A DNA stretch of 16,839 bases from Proteobacteria bacterium UBA1148 (GTDB lineage Bacteria > Pseudomonadota > Gammaproteobacteria > Steroidobacterales > Rariloculaceae). The notes beneath the pieces are model-generated. The model searched no databases, was not told the origin of the DNA, and saw only the letters and a list, made by a program, of their open reading frames with translations. The translations under genes were made by a program, and so were the position numbers. Shown piece by piece: positions 1-7,235 of the stretch (its first letter is position 1; each line of letters starts with the position of its first letter). Location: contig DBZY01000040.1 in NCBI GenBank assembly GCA_002311835.1, positions 40,691 through 57,529 on the forward strand, written 5' to 3'.

Positions 1-2420
1 TTTTAAGTGCAAACGGATTTGATCAACCCTGGGTCTTAAACGAACCAGGACAAGTTGTAGCGTATGCCGCTGAGCCCTTACCGGCTCCAGCGAATATTCA
101 AACTACGACTTCTACGTCTAGTGTCAGTTCTACTCTAGCCCCCTCAACCCAGCTTGCTGAATCAAGCGCAGTTATGGAATCTCAGGAGCCTTTTGAGCAG
201 ATCCAGATTGCTCAGCAAGCGGGTGATCTGAATGTTCCCTTTATAGAAAGAGAACCCGAGCTTGCCGATTTCGAAGAAATGGTAGCTTCACCAGAAATTA
301 TTGGGATGATGGCTAGAGCAGAAGGATTTGTGCAGCGCATACCTACTGACGGAGCACCAGCTAGCCAGAGAACGGCTGTTTATGTTGCTTACGATAGAAG
401 AAATTTTTATGCTGTTTTTCTCGCATTCGACAGCGAGCCAGAACAGATTCGAGCAAATTTATCACCGAGAGAGAACGTTGATGATGATGATCGTATTGAA
501 CTATTGATAGATACTTTTAATGATCAACGTTCTGCCTATGGATTTGCGACAAATCCACTAGGGGTACAAAGAGATGGCCGCTGGTCTGAGATTGCACGGC
601 AAGGTAGATTTGATGCCTCCTATGAAGCGGTATGGTATTCAGATGCTCAGCTCACTGATTCTGGATATATGGTCAAAATTACGATTCCTCTGCGAACACT
701 AAGATTTCCGGACACAGATGAGCAGATTTGGCGAATCATGTTTGGGCGTAGAATTCCAAGACTGAGCGAACTTTCTTACTGGCCACGCTATTCTTCAACT
801 ATTCAAGGACGACTAAATCAGGCCGCGATTGTACGGGGTGTTCGGGATGTTTCTCCAGGTCGAAATATCCAATTAATCCCATTCGCCTTCGCCCGAAGTT
901 TTGATGTGTTAGATGCAAATGCGTCTGGTGGAGCTGCGTTCAATGATAGTTCAGAGGGAAATGTTGGGCTTGATGCGAAATTTGTATTCCAAGATAGCCT
1001 TGTTCTTGATGCGACTCTAAACCCGGATTTTAGTCAGGTTGAGTCGGACGAGCCTCAGGTTACGCTGAATGAACGATTCGAAGTGCGCTTTCCGGAGCGG
1101 AGGCCATTCTTTTTGGAGAATTCTGACTACTTTGACACAGAATCGACGCTTATATTTACTCGCCGAATCATTGATCCGCAAGGGGGGCTCAGATTAACGG
1201 GAAAAATGGGACCTTGGGGAATCGGTTCAATGTTCATGAATGATGAAGCGCCGGGACAAGGTCTTGATCTTGGAGACCCTATGGCCGGCAAGGCAGCTGA
1301 TATCAGTGTTCTGCGTGTATTTCGGGATATTTCAGAACAGGGCCGGATGGGGATGTTGTATAACAGCCGTGAGTTTGGTTCGGAGCTTAATCAGGTAGCG
1401 AGTATTGATGGACGTTTCAATCTAAATCCTAACTGGACGACGGAATTGCAGTTAATTGGTACGCAATTCGAAGATGGTGAAGTTGAGAATTCGAGCGGGC
1501 GTCAAGGGAATATACGTATTGATCGTACTGGCCGGAGCCTGTCTACCCATACTCATGTAATTGATACGACCGAGGGTTTTAGAGCGGATCTTGGTTATTT
1601 TAATCGAAACTACATGGCTGACACGCGATCTACTCACGGGTGGATGAGATATGCATTTTGGCCTGAGAATAGTTTGGTGAATAGTTGGGGACCGAGGTTG
1701 CAGACAAATCGAGTCCAGGACCAACAGGGCCTGCGTCTTTTTTCTCAAGTCAGTTCCCGTTTCGAAGTGAGCTGGGATGGAGAAACTAAACTTACTCTTG
1801 ATTATCAGGACCTTAAAGAGCGGCTTAGACCTCAAGATGTTTCTGGGCTTGCTCTCAATAAGGATTTTGAGCGGCAGTTATGGAGTGCTGATTTTGAAAC
1901 ACAGATATTTTCATCAGTGGGCTTCAGTCTTGGTTTAGAAGGCGGGGGTGCGATTAATCTAGCGCCAGCAGTAGGAATGGAGCCGGAGTTGGGTGACCAA
2001 TTCAGTAGCGAGTTCACCTTGCTTTGGCGACCCATCGACCGACTGAGGCTTGATTTAACGTATTTCCATACAGAACTTGAAGATCAGAGAGGAGCTGGCA
2101 AAATTTTTACAGATAAGATTCTGCGGACACGTTGGAATTATCAGTTTTCAAAAGAACTTTCCCTACGATTGATCGCGCAGCACGAGATGACAGAGCCGGG
2201 AGCTCTTACTTCTCTCAAGAATGAGGAGAACCTTAATTTTGATATCTTAGTGCGTTATGTAATAAATCCTTGGTCGGCCCTCTATCTAGGCTACAACACA
2301 AACTCAAGTAACTTTGAGTTGGTAGACACAGAAATGGGTACTGAGCTGCTTCGTACAAATGCTTTACAGCACGATGGTGAGCAGTTCTTTGTTAAGTTTT
2401 CCTATCTTCTTCAACCCTAA
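1..2420 (+). CDS. DUF5916/CBM9-like outer-membrane barrel protein (5' partial)
   Basis: The frame is open from the first base: codons from position 3 run without a stop into the first ATG at 174, so 174 is an internal Met and the real start lies upstream. About 805 residues are visible. The first ~60 are rich in Ser, Thr, Pro and Ala, like a linker. A CBM9-like domain follows (visible residues ~110-280, with RTAVYVAYD, then DDDDRIELLIDTF and ATNPLGVQRDG). Next comes the family hallmark LNPDFSQVESDEPQV with RFPERRPFFLENSDYF and LIFTRRI, then a C-terminal beta-strand-rich region ending FVKFSYLLQP, as expected of an outer-membrane barrel. The family is DUF5916; its substrate is not established, though the CBM9-like part suggests glycan contact. 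It ends 8 bp from the convergent Nudix gene. The family call is firm; the function is unknown. Confidence 0.85.
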   Translation, partial: LSANGFDQPWVLNEPGQVVAYAAEPLPAPANIQTTTSTSSVSSTLAPSTQLAESSAVMESQEPFEQIQIAQQAGDLNVPFIEREPELADFEEMVASPEIIGMMARAEGFVQRIPTDGAPASQRTAVYVAYDRRNFYAVFLAFDSEPEQIRANLSPRENVDDDDRIELLIDTFNDQRSAYGFATNPLGVQRDGRWSEIARQGRFDASYEAVWYSDAQLTDSGYMVKITIPLRTLRFPDTDEQIWRIMFGRRIPRLSELSYWPRYSSTIQGRLNQAAIVRGVRDVSPGRNIQLIPFAFARSFDVLDANASGGAAFNDSSEGNVGLDAKFVFQDSLVLDATLNPDFSQVESDEPQVTLNERFEVRFPERRPFFLENSDYFDTESTLIFTRRIIDPQGGLRLTGKMGPWGIGSMFMNDEAPGQGLDLGDPMAGKAADISVLRVFRDISEQGRMGMLYNSREFGSELNQVASIDGRFNLNPNWTTELQLIGTQFEDGEVENSSGRQGNIRIDRTGRSLSTHTHVIDTTEGFRADLGYFNRNYMADTRSTHGWMRYAFWPENSLVNSWGPRLQTNRVQDQQGLRLFSQVSSRFEVSWDGETKLTLDYQDLKERLRPQDVSGLALNKDFERQLWSADFETQIFSSVGFSLGLEGGGAINLAPAVGMEPELGDQFSSEFTLLWRPIDRLRLDLTYFHTELEDQRGAGKIFTDKILRTRWNYQFSKELSLRLIAQHEMTEPGALTSLKNEENLNFDILVRYVINPWSALYLGYNTNSSNFELVDTEMGTELLRTNALQHDGEQFFVKFSYLLQP

Positions 2421-2433
2421 TTCTAGCGTTAGG
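2416..2433. repeat. Small inverted repeat spanning two convergent stop codons
   Basis: CCTAA (2416-2420) and TTAGG (2429-2433) form a 5-bp stem with an 8-nt loop. The arms contain the TAA stop of the plus-strand outer-membrane gene and the TAA stop of the minus-strand Nudix gene. No U-tract follows on either strand, so as a terminator it is weak. It may reflect only shared stop-codon sequence. Confidence 0.3.
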
Positions 2434-3214
2434 CATAATCTGGGTAATCGGGTTCTCCGGGTAGCAAGAATCTGCGTTCATCATTCTCTTTGATCAACCA
2501 AGGTCTGATTTTTATTACCGGCTCTCGCCATCGATTGCGAGCCCAGTCCCGCCGAGCATTTGGTGTCGGAAGGCTTGCCAGGATCTCCAGATGTTTCATA
2601 TGAGGGAATGGTAGTTCTATCTCACCGCATTCATGAAGCTTTAATGCTTCAGCTGGTTTTAGCCAGCGACTATCGACTAATTCGTCGCCGTCGTGTTCAG
2701 GGTCTTGTCCCGGTGGGAGGTCTGTTAGAAAAAAACGAGTTGAAAAACGAGCTTTTAGAGCCAAAGGTGTTTCCCAATAACCTACGTAATGTAAATGATC
2801 GATCGCAAGCTTAATCCCCCAGCTATGTAGGAGTTCTGACCAAGCTAGATTGCCCATAACAAGATTCTTCCGGATTTCTGCTAACGATGTTCGCCCCTCT
2901 GCTTTCTCTGTGATCCAGCTACCATCAGAATTGGTTGCAAGAAGCACACAGGTTTCTTCAAAAAGTTCCCGTAGAGCTGCGCTGTAGTAATCCAAGCCAC
3001 CAGAAGCCAAGGACAATCTCTCATTCACTTCGGTGTGATTCAACCCGCTGCAGTGATGGTGTGCCGATGTATCCTCTGGGTTAAGCAGTCCACCAGGAAA
3101 GACGAACGTTGAGGCAAAAGTGGCACGTTCATGACGCTGCCCCATAAAAATTTCAGTATCGCCGTCTCTATCGCGAGTGAGAATCACCGCGGACGATGCT
3201 TTCGCAGGTTCCAC
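2429..3214 (-). CDS. Nudix hydrolase, NUDT19-like with split Nudix box
   Basis: Predicted soluble 261-residue Nudix hydrolase cleaving a nucleoside-diphosphate-linked substrate, possibly an acyl-CoA or similar cofactor by analogy to NUDT19-type proteins. It starts at GTG 3214, preceded by a GGAAG ribosome site. Residues 39-42 (FPGG) open the Nudix box and RELFEE (82-87) supplies the metal-binding Glu residues. About 40 residues separate them, against 14 in the canonical Gx5Ex7REUxEExGU motif, so the box carries an insertion as in NUDT19 relatives. The Gly after REUxEEx is Cys89, a departure from consensus. A second conserved block lies near 149-176 (ALKARFSTRFFLTDLPPG then the acidic EHDGDEL). 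It is 90 bp downstream of fdxA on the same strand and may be co-transcribed with it or use its own TATAAT in the gap. The Nudix fold is secure; the substrate is not. Confidence 0.85.
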   Translation of the reverse strand: MEPAKASSAVILTRDRDGDTEIFMGQRHERATFASTFVFPGGLLNPEDTSAHHHCSGLNHTEVNERLSLASGGLDYYSAALRELFEETCVLLATNSDGSWITEKAEGRTSLAEIRKNLVMGNLAWSELLHSWGIKLAIDHLHYVGYWETPLALKARFSTRFFLTDLPPGQDPEHDGDELVDSRWLKPAEALKLHECGEIELPFPHMKHLEILASLPTPNARRDWARNRWREPVIKIRPWLIKENDERRFLLPGEPDYPDYA

Positions 3215-3230
3215 ATTGACTTCCGTAGAG

Positions 3231-3297
3231 AATCGCCTAAATATCCTTAAAAGATCCTAAATTCGTCTAAATTCGTCTAAAATATTATAAATAGACG
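3231..3297 (-). promoter_or_regulatory. Phased 10-bp repeat leader with TATAAT box upstream of Nudix gene
   Basis: Six consecutive 10-bp units (3231-3290) all end in TAA; two are identical (ATTCGTCTAA at 3261-3270 and 3271-3280) and the other four are diverged. The hexamer CGTCTA occurs at 3264-3269 and 3274-3279 and inverted as TAGACG at 3292-3297. The last pair brackets a perfect TATAAT on the minus strand (plus positions 3284-3289), which could be the -10 of a promoter for the Nudix gene. I see no good -35 at 17 bp. The arrangement resembles an operator array, or a repeated motif in the 5' leader. This is inferred from pattern only. Confidence 0.4.
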
Positions 3298-3304
3298 GGC
3301 AAGA

Positions 3305-3628
3305 TCACCGCTCAAGATACTGAAACTTGTCCTTGACCTCTCTCCAGTCATCGGCGTCTTTGGGGGGATCCTTAGCTTGGGTGAGTACTGGCCAATCCTT
3401 GGTAAGCTCCGCATTTAGCTCAAGAAATTGTTCTTGTCCGTCCGGTATCTCGTCCTCTGAGAAAATTGCCTCCACAGGACATTCTGGCTCGCATAGGGTG
3501 CAGTCAATGCATTCCTCAGGGTCAATCACTAGCATGTTCGGGCCTTCATGGAAGCAATCAACCGGACAAACCTCAACGCAGTCCGTTAACTTACACTTTA
3601 TACAACTCTCAGTAACGACATAGGTCAT
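3305..3628 (-). CDS. fdxA: 7Fe ferredoxin FdxA ([3Fe-4S][4Fe-4S])
   Basis: This is a 107-residue low-potential electron carrier in the cytoplasm. All nine cysteines of the Azotobacter vinelandii FdI pattern are present at 9, 12, 17, 21, 25, 40, 43, 46 and 50. By family precedent Cys9, 17 and 50 bind the 3Fe-4S cluster and Cys21, 40, 43 and 46 the 4Fe-4S cluster, with Cys12 and Cys25 free. The acidic C-terminal extension (KDADDWREVKDKFQYLER) is the usual FdxA tail, and the length is normal. The start is supported by an AGAGAGGA ribosome site 7 nt upstream (plus positions 3636-3643). A TACAAT -10-like hexamer lies at 3671-3676 without an obvious -35. The Nudix gene lies downstream on the same strand. 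The redox partner cannot be read from this context. Confidence 0.95.
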   Translation of the reverse strand: MTYVVTESCIKCKLTDCVEVCPVDCFHEGPNMLVIDPEECIDCTLCEPECPVEAIFSEDEIPDGQEQFLELNAELTKDWPVLTQAKDPPKDADDWREVKDKFQYLER

Positions 3629-3670
3629 ATTTCAGTCCTCTCTATGCACTTGGTTTTCCCAGGCGGCGGT

Positions 3671-3676
3671 ATTGTA
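3671..3676 (-). promoter_or_regulatory. Candidate -10 box of fdxA
   Basis: TACAAT on the minus strand matches the sigma-70 -10 consensus at five of six bases and would put transcription start about 35 nt upstream of the fdxA start codon. No convincing -35 stands 16-18 bp upstream. This is a weak call. Confidence 0.25.
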
Positions 3677-3750
3677 TCCTCAACAACTAATTTGCTGCTA
3701 AATTTTATTTTACCATCCCCCCCAAGGACTTTTTAATACGTCTTTCATAT

Positions 3751-3809
3751 TTTGGTGTAAGTGTTCAGAAAGCTTTCCGCGAATCTAACTGTTTGGTGTA
3801 GGGGGGGGG
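3751..3809. repeat. TTTGGTGTA direct repeats ending in a G9 tract
   Basis: TTTGGTGTA occurs at 3751-3759 and again at 3792-3800, 41 bp apart or about four helical turns. The second copy runs straight into nine G residues (3801-3809), followed by CT and G5 (3812-3816). A C7 tract lies nearby at 3717-3723. These sit in the 286-bp divergent gap between fdxA and the fatty-acid oxidation gene, which otherwise holds only promoter-like AT-rich sequence. The role is unknown: paired operator half-sites, or a slippage-prone or G-rich structured tract, are possible. Confidence 0.4.
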
Positions 3810-3902
3810 CTGGGGGCAGTGTTTCTTACTCCACGAGGTCTCGATTTAGATGTCCATAATTTCTATGATGCGTGGTGAGTGAATGCAACAGTCGAGTGCG
3901 CT

Positions 3903-3907
3903 GGAAG
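3903..3907 (+). promoter_or_regulatory. Ribosome binding site deciding the start of the MFE gene
   Basis: GGAAG stands 7 nt before ATG 3915, while the upstream in-frame GTG at 3879 has no comparable site. A TATGAT -10-like hexamer at 3864-3869 would start transcription near 3876, almost on top of that GTG, again favouring 3915. Confidence 0.5.
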
Positions 3908-3914
3908 AATGCTA

Positions 3915-5999
3915 ATGAATAAAGTCAATATTGCGTTTTGTGACGATCTGGCGATCATCACTGTGGACAACCCCCCTGTGAATGCTTTATCGCAATCTGT
4001 GCGTGCGGGTCTTGTTGACGCAATAGAAAAAGCTGATGGCAGACGTGATGTCAATGCTATCGTCCTGGTCTGTGCTGGACGTACTTTTTTTGCGGGATCT
4101 GATATCCGTGAGTTTAGTAAGCCGCCACAAGCGCCATATCTCCCTATGGTTATTGAGCGTATTGAAGAGAATGAGAAACCGATTGTTGCAGCAATTCATG
4201 GTACAGCTCTCGGTGGTGGGTTTGAGATTGCTCTCGGATGCCACTATCGAGTGGCTCTATCCGACGCTCAGGTAGGTTTTCCTGAAGTGACTTTGGGGTT
4301 GCTTCCTGGTGCGACAGGGACCCAGCGTTTACCACGTCTTATTGGCGTGGAACATGCGCTGGACATAATGATCTCCGGTAAGCCTATGGATGCGGTGACT
4401 GCGGAGGCAGAGGGGGTGATCGATCAGCTAATCGAAGATGAGAATCTTCTAGATGGAGCCATTACATTTGCACATAAGGTTGTGGCCAAGAGTTTAGGAC
4501 CTAGGCGGGTGCGGGATCTCACTGTTGAGCCTATTGCTTTTGGGTTTTTCGACAATTATCGAAAAAAAATCAAGCGTAAAACTAGAGGCCTCATATCTCC
4601 GGAGAAAATTATTAGGTGCGTAGAAGCGTCTATTGGGATGCCTTTCGATGAAGCAGCAGCTCAGGAACGAATATTTTTCAATGAATGTAAGGCATCTTCA
4701 CAGTCGAAGGCGCTACGGCATATTTTTTTCGCGGAGCGAGTGGTGGCGAAAGTCCCTGGGGTTTCTGTTGAGGCTTCTCAGCGCGAGGTAAATCGAGTCG
4801 CAGTGATTGGTGCGGGTACCATGGGCGCAGGTATTGCATATAGCTGTCTCGCAGCCGGTTTGGAAGTCGCTATGCTGGACAATGAAAATTCAGGGCTCGA
4901 ACGGGGCCGCGACGCGATAGCAGGGTTTTATGAGCATGATGTCTCCCGCAGTCGGATCGACGATTCAAATATGGTGAATGGATTGGCGCGTCTGGAAACA
5001 ACTCAGGATTATGATGCTGTCGCCGACGTGGATCTTGTAATCGAGGCCGTTTTCGAAAATATGGCTATAAAAGAGGAGGTCTTTCGTAAGTTAGACAGCG
5101 TCTGTCGCCCGGGCACAATTCTAGCGACAAACACTTCAACTCTGGATATAGATCGAATTGCGGCGGCGACGGAACGACGGGAGGATGTAATTGGTCTCCA
5201 TTTCTTTAGCCCTGCCCACATTATGCGTCTACTGGAAATCGTGCGTGGGGCTAAAACCGCGGATGATGTGATAGCAACCGCACTTGCGCTTGCGAAGAAG
5301 CTGCAGAAAGTCGGGGTGGTTGTTGGAAACTGTTTTGGTTTCGTTGGTAATCGAATGCTTTACGGGTACGGTCGGGAAAGCCAGTTTCTTTTGCTGGAAG
5401 GTGCGCCTGCGGAGCAGATAGACGGAGTTCTACAGGAGTGGGGAATGGCCATGGGCCCTCATGCTGTGGGGGATCTTGCCGGTCTTGATGTTGGTTATAA
5501 GGTTCGCCAAGAGAGAACCGATTTACCTGATGATCCTCGTTTCTATCGTGTCGGGGATCTATTGGTTGAAGCAGGGCGATTTGGGCAGAAGACCGGTAAA
5601 GGCATCTACCTCTACGAGCGGGGTTCACGAGCGCCTATCCCTGATTCGGAGGTGCAGGCGATGATTGTTCGCGAGGCCAAATTACTGGGAGTCGAGCAGC
5701 GGGAGATCGGTGCCGAGGAGATCATCCAGCGATGTATCTATGCCCTGATTATCGAAGGTGCGCGGATACTAGAGGAAGGGGTCTCGCCGCGTTCTGCTGA
5801 TATTGATGTTATCTGGACTAACGGTTATGGCTTTCCACGGCATCGCGGGGGGCCAATGCACTATGCTGATGAGATAGGTGTACAACGCGTGTATGAGATA
5901 GTGTGTGAGTTCCGTGATCGTTTTGGGGAAGTGTACTGGGAAGTGCCAAAGCTGCTGGAAGAGTTAGCTAGTAACGGGGGTAAGTTTTCCGAACTTTAG
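3915..5999 (+). CDS. Bifunctional enoyl-CoA hydratase / 3-hydroxyacyl-CoA dehydrogenase
   Basis: A 694-residue multifunctional enzyme of fatty-acid beta-oxidation, catalysing hydration of trans-2-enoyl-CoA and NAD-dependent oxidation of the 3-hydroxyacyl-CoA. The N-terminal crotonase domain (~1-190) has the oxyanion-hole segments (AGSDIREF, HGTALGGG) and both catalytic glutamates, Glu104 and Glu124, 20 residues apart as in rat crotonase. A Rossmann domain begins at about 292 with GAGTMG (299-304). The dehydrogenase dyad is His429 (GLHFFSP) and Glu441. Two C-terminal 3HCDH helical domains follow (FVGNRMLYGY and a later TNGYGFPRHRGGP segment). The architecture and length match peroxisomal-type MFE-1/FadJ proteins. 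A longer frame starts at GTG 3879 (706 residues), but ATG 3915 has the ribosome site. No thiolase lies in the window. The stop is 1 bp from the convergent dipeptidase gene. Confidence 0.93.
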   Translation: MNKVNIAFCDDLAIITVDNPPVNALSQSVRAGLVDAIEKADGRRDVNAIVLVCAGRTFFAGSDIREFSKPPQAPYLPMVIERIEENEKPIVAAIHGTALGGGFEIALGCHYRVALSDAQVGFPEVTLGLLPGATGTQRLPRLIGVEHALDIMISGKPMDAVTAEAEGVIDQLIEDENLLDGAITFAHKVVAKSLGPRRVRDLTVEPIAFGFFDNYRKKIKRKTRGLISPEKIIRCVEASIGMPFDEAAAQERIFFNECKASSQSKALRHIFFAERVVAKVPGVSVEASQREVNRVAVIGAGTMGAGIAYSCLAAGLEVAMLDNENSGLERGRDAIAGFYEHDVSRSRIDDSNMVNGLARLETTQDYDAVADVDLVIEAVFENMAIKEEVFRKLDSVCRPGTILATNTSTLDIDRIAAATERREDVIGLHFFSPAHIMRLLEIVRGAKTADDVIATALALAKKLQKVGVVVGNCFGFVGNRMLYGYGRESQFLLLEGAPAEQIDGVLQEWGMAMGPHAVGDLAGLDVGYKVRQERTDLPDDPRFYRVGDLLVEAGRFGQKTGKGIYLYERGSRAPIPDSEVQAMIVREAKLLGVEQREIGAEEIIQRCIYALIIEGARILEEGVSPRSADIDVIWTNGYGFPRHRGGPMHYADEIGVQRVYEIVCEFRDRFGEVYWEVPKLLEELASNGGKFSEL

Positions 6000-6000
6000 A

Positions 6001-7233
6001 TCAGTGGCTCTCGGCAGCAACCCGCTCGACCTCTCGCCAGACCCTTATGAGGTTGCCGCCCCATAGCTTGCGGATATCCTCTGTGCTATACCCTCGACGC
6101 ACAAGTTCCAGTGTAACGTTGAAGGTCTCTCCGGCGTCGAACCACCCTACAACACCCCCACCACCATCAAAGTCGGAACTCAGTCCAACATGGTCGATGC
6201 CAATTAGATCTACAGCGTAGTCAACGTGATCGATGAAATCGCTGACGTTTGCGTAGCCGATAGCCAAAAGATCTTCTTTTATTTCATCGCGCTGTTGAGT
6301 TGTGAGATCCCACCACTCGCTGATGCGTCCTATGCCGTAATTGGAAAAAATTTCACGGGTCTGTTCCCTTTGTGCGGTAGTTTGCTGTTTCACGAAAGTT
6401 GCAAGAGCCGTTGTCTGTATGACTCCACCGTTGTTTTTGAGTGCCAGGAGCGTTTCATTGTCCATGTTGCGGTAATGATCGGTAAGCTTGCGCGTATTGG
6501 AATGTGATGCGATTACCGGCGCATTGGAAAGGCTTATAGCGTCAAGCGCTGCCTCCTTAGAGATATGAGAGACGTCTACTATCATGCCGATTCGATTCAT
6601 TTCAGTAATAACCTGTTCTCCGAACTGGCTGATTCCGTCATGTTCTGATTCGCTGTCGCCAAACTCAGGTCGCGGTTGAGCGGAGTCCGAAATATCGTTG
6701 TGGCCATTATGAGCAAGCGTCATATAGCGTGCTCCGAGTTCATGATATCGCTCTAGCAGCGATAGGTCGGTACCAATTACATAGCCATTTTCGATGCCAA
6801 TTGCGGCAACGAGTTTTCCAGAGGCATGGATACGTTCGATATCGTTCGCCGAGTACGCAAGTTCTATCAACTCCGGATACATCTCGCCGGTCATACGATG
6901 GATGGCGTTAAATTTTGTCATTGCATCGGCTTGGGCTTGCTCGTAGTTCGCTAACGTGCGTTCAGTCTGTCCGACGTATACGATGAAGAAGGCCGCATCA
7001 AGTCCACCGATTCGCATATTCTCCAGAGTGACCTGTCGCGTAGCATTCAATGGATCGACGGCTTCGGTCGCGAAATTCAAGGGAATGTCATCGTGGCTAT
7101 CTATGGTGATGACTTCGGCATGGATTTTCACGGCCTCAGTTCGAAGCATCTCTGGCGTCTGAGCATATGTACATGCCGCTGAAAACAGCGATATAACTAG
7201 AGTTTTTAGGAGTGCATGTTGAATCACTTTCAT
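6001..7233 (-). CDS. Exported M19 membrane dipeptidase (renal-dipeptidase family)
   Basis: Zinc peptidase of 410 residues predicted to cleave dipeptides in the periplasm or on its membrane. A Sec signal (MKVIQHALLKTLVISLFSAA) likely ends at TYA|QTP, after residue 24; a Cys at 21 follows SAA but is a poor lipobox. The binuclear zinc site of the family is complete: His47 and Asp49 (DSHDD), bridging Glu148 (GIENG), His223 (DVSHIS), His244 (SHSNTR), with catalytic-site Asp354 (GIDHVGLSSDFDG). I start at ATG 7233 because an AAAGGA ribosome site is 6 nt upstream and the signal peptide then begins normally; a GTG at 7257 would overlap the preceding gene. The gap to the upstream MBL gene is 2 bp, so the two are very likely one operon. 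Substrates of bacterial members vary and include D-amino-acid and beta-lactam-like dipeptides. Confidence 0.92.
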   Translation of the reverse strand: MKVIQHALLKTLVISLFSAACTYAQTPEMLRTEAVKIHAEVITIDSHDDIPLNFATEAVDPLNATRQVTLENMRIGGLDAAFFIVYVGQTERTLANYEQAQADAMTKFNAIHRMTGEMYPELIELAYSANDIERIHASGKLVAAIGIENGYVIGTDLSLLERYHELGARYMTLAHNGHNDISDSAQPRPEFGDSESEHDGISQFGEQVITEMNRIGMIVDVSHISKEAALDAISLSNAPVIASHSNTRKLTDHYRNMDNETLLALKNNGGVIQTTALATFVKQQTTAQREQTREIFSNYGIGRISEWWDLTTQQRDEIKEDLLAIGYANVSDFIDHVDYAVDLIGIDHVGLSSDFDGGGGVVGWFDAGETFNVTLELVRRGYSTEDIRKLWGGNLIRVWREVERVAAESH

Positions 7234-7235
7234 TA

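Noticed and set aside
1452..1835. Long antisense reading frame within the DUF5916 gene
   Set aside because: It lies wholly inside a well-supported coding sequence, has no recognisable domain and no ribosome site; it is a shadow of the sense frame.
2428..2434. GTTAGGC resembling the right core site of attC
   Set aside because: No partner RYYYAAC with L-box-like arms was found upstream in the coding 3' end; it is explained by the Nudix stop codon region.
3327..3623. 98-codon plus-strand frame opposite fdxA
   Set aside because: fdxA is unambiguous from its nine cysteines, and the opposite frame is Ser-rich low-complexity sequence typical of a shadow.
3717..3809. C7 and G9 tracts as a long-range hairpin
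   Set aside because: The tracts are 77 bp apart with no complementarity in the flanks, so a stable specific stem is unlikely.
5251..5628. 125-codon antisense frame inside the beta-oxidation gene
   Set aside because: The sense protein has full catalytic motifs; the antisense frame has no family resemblance and no start signal.
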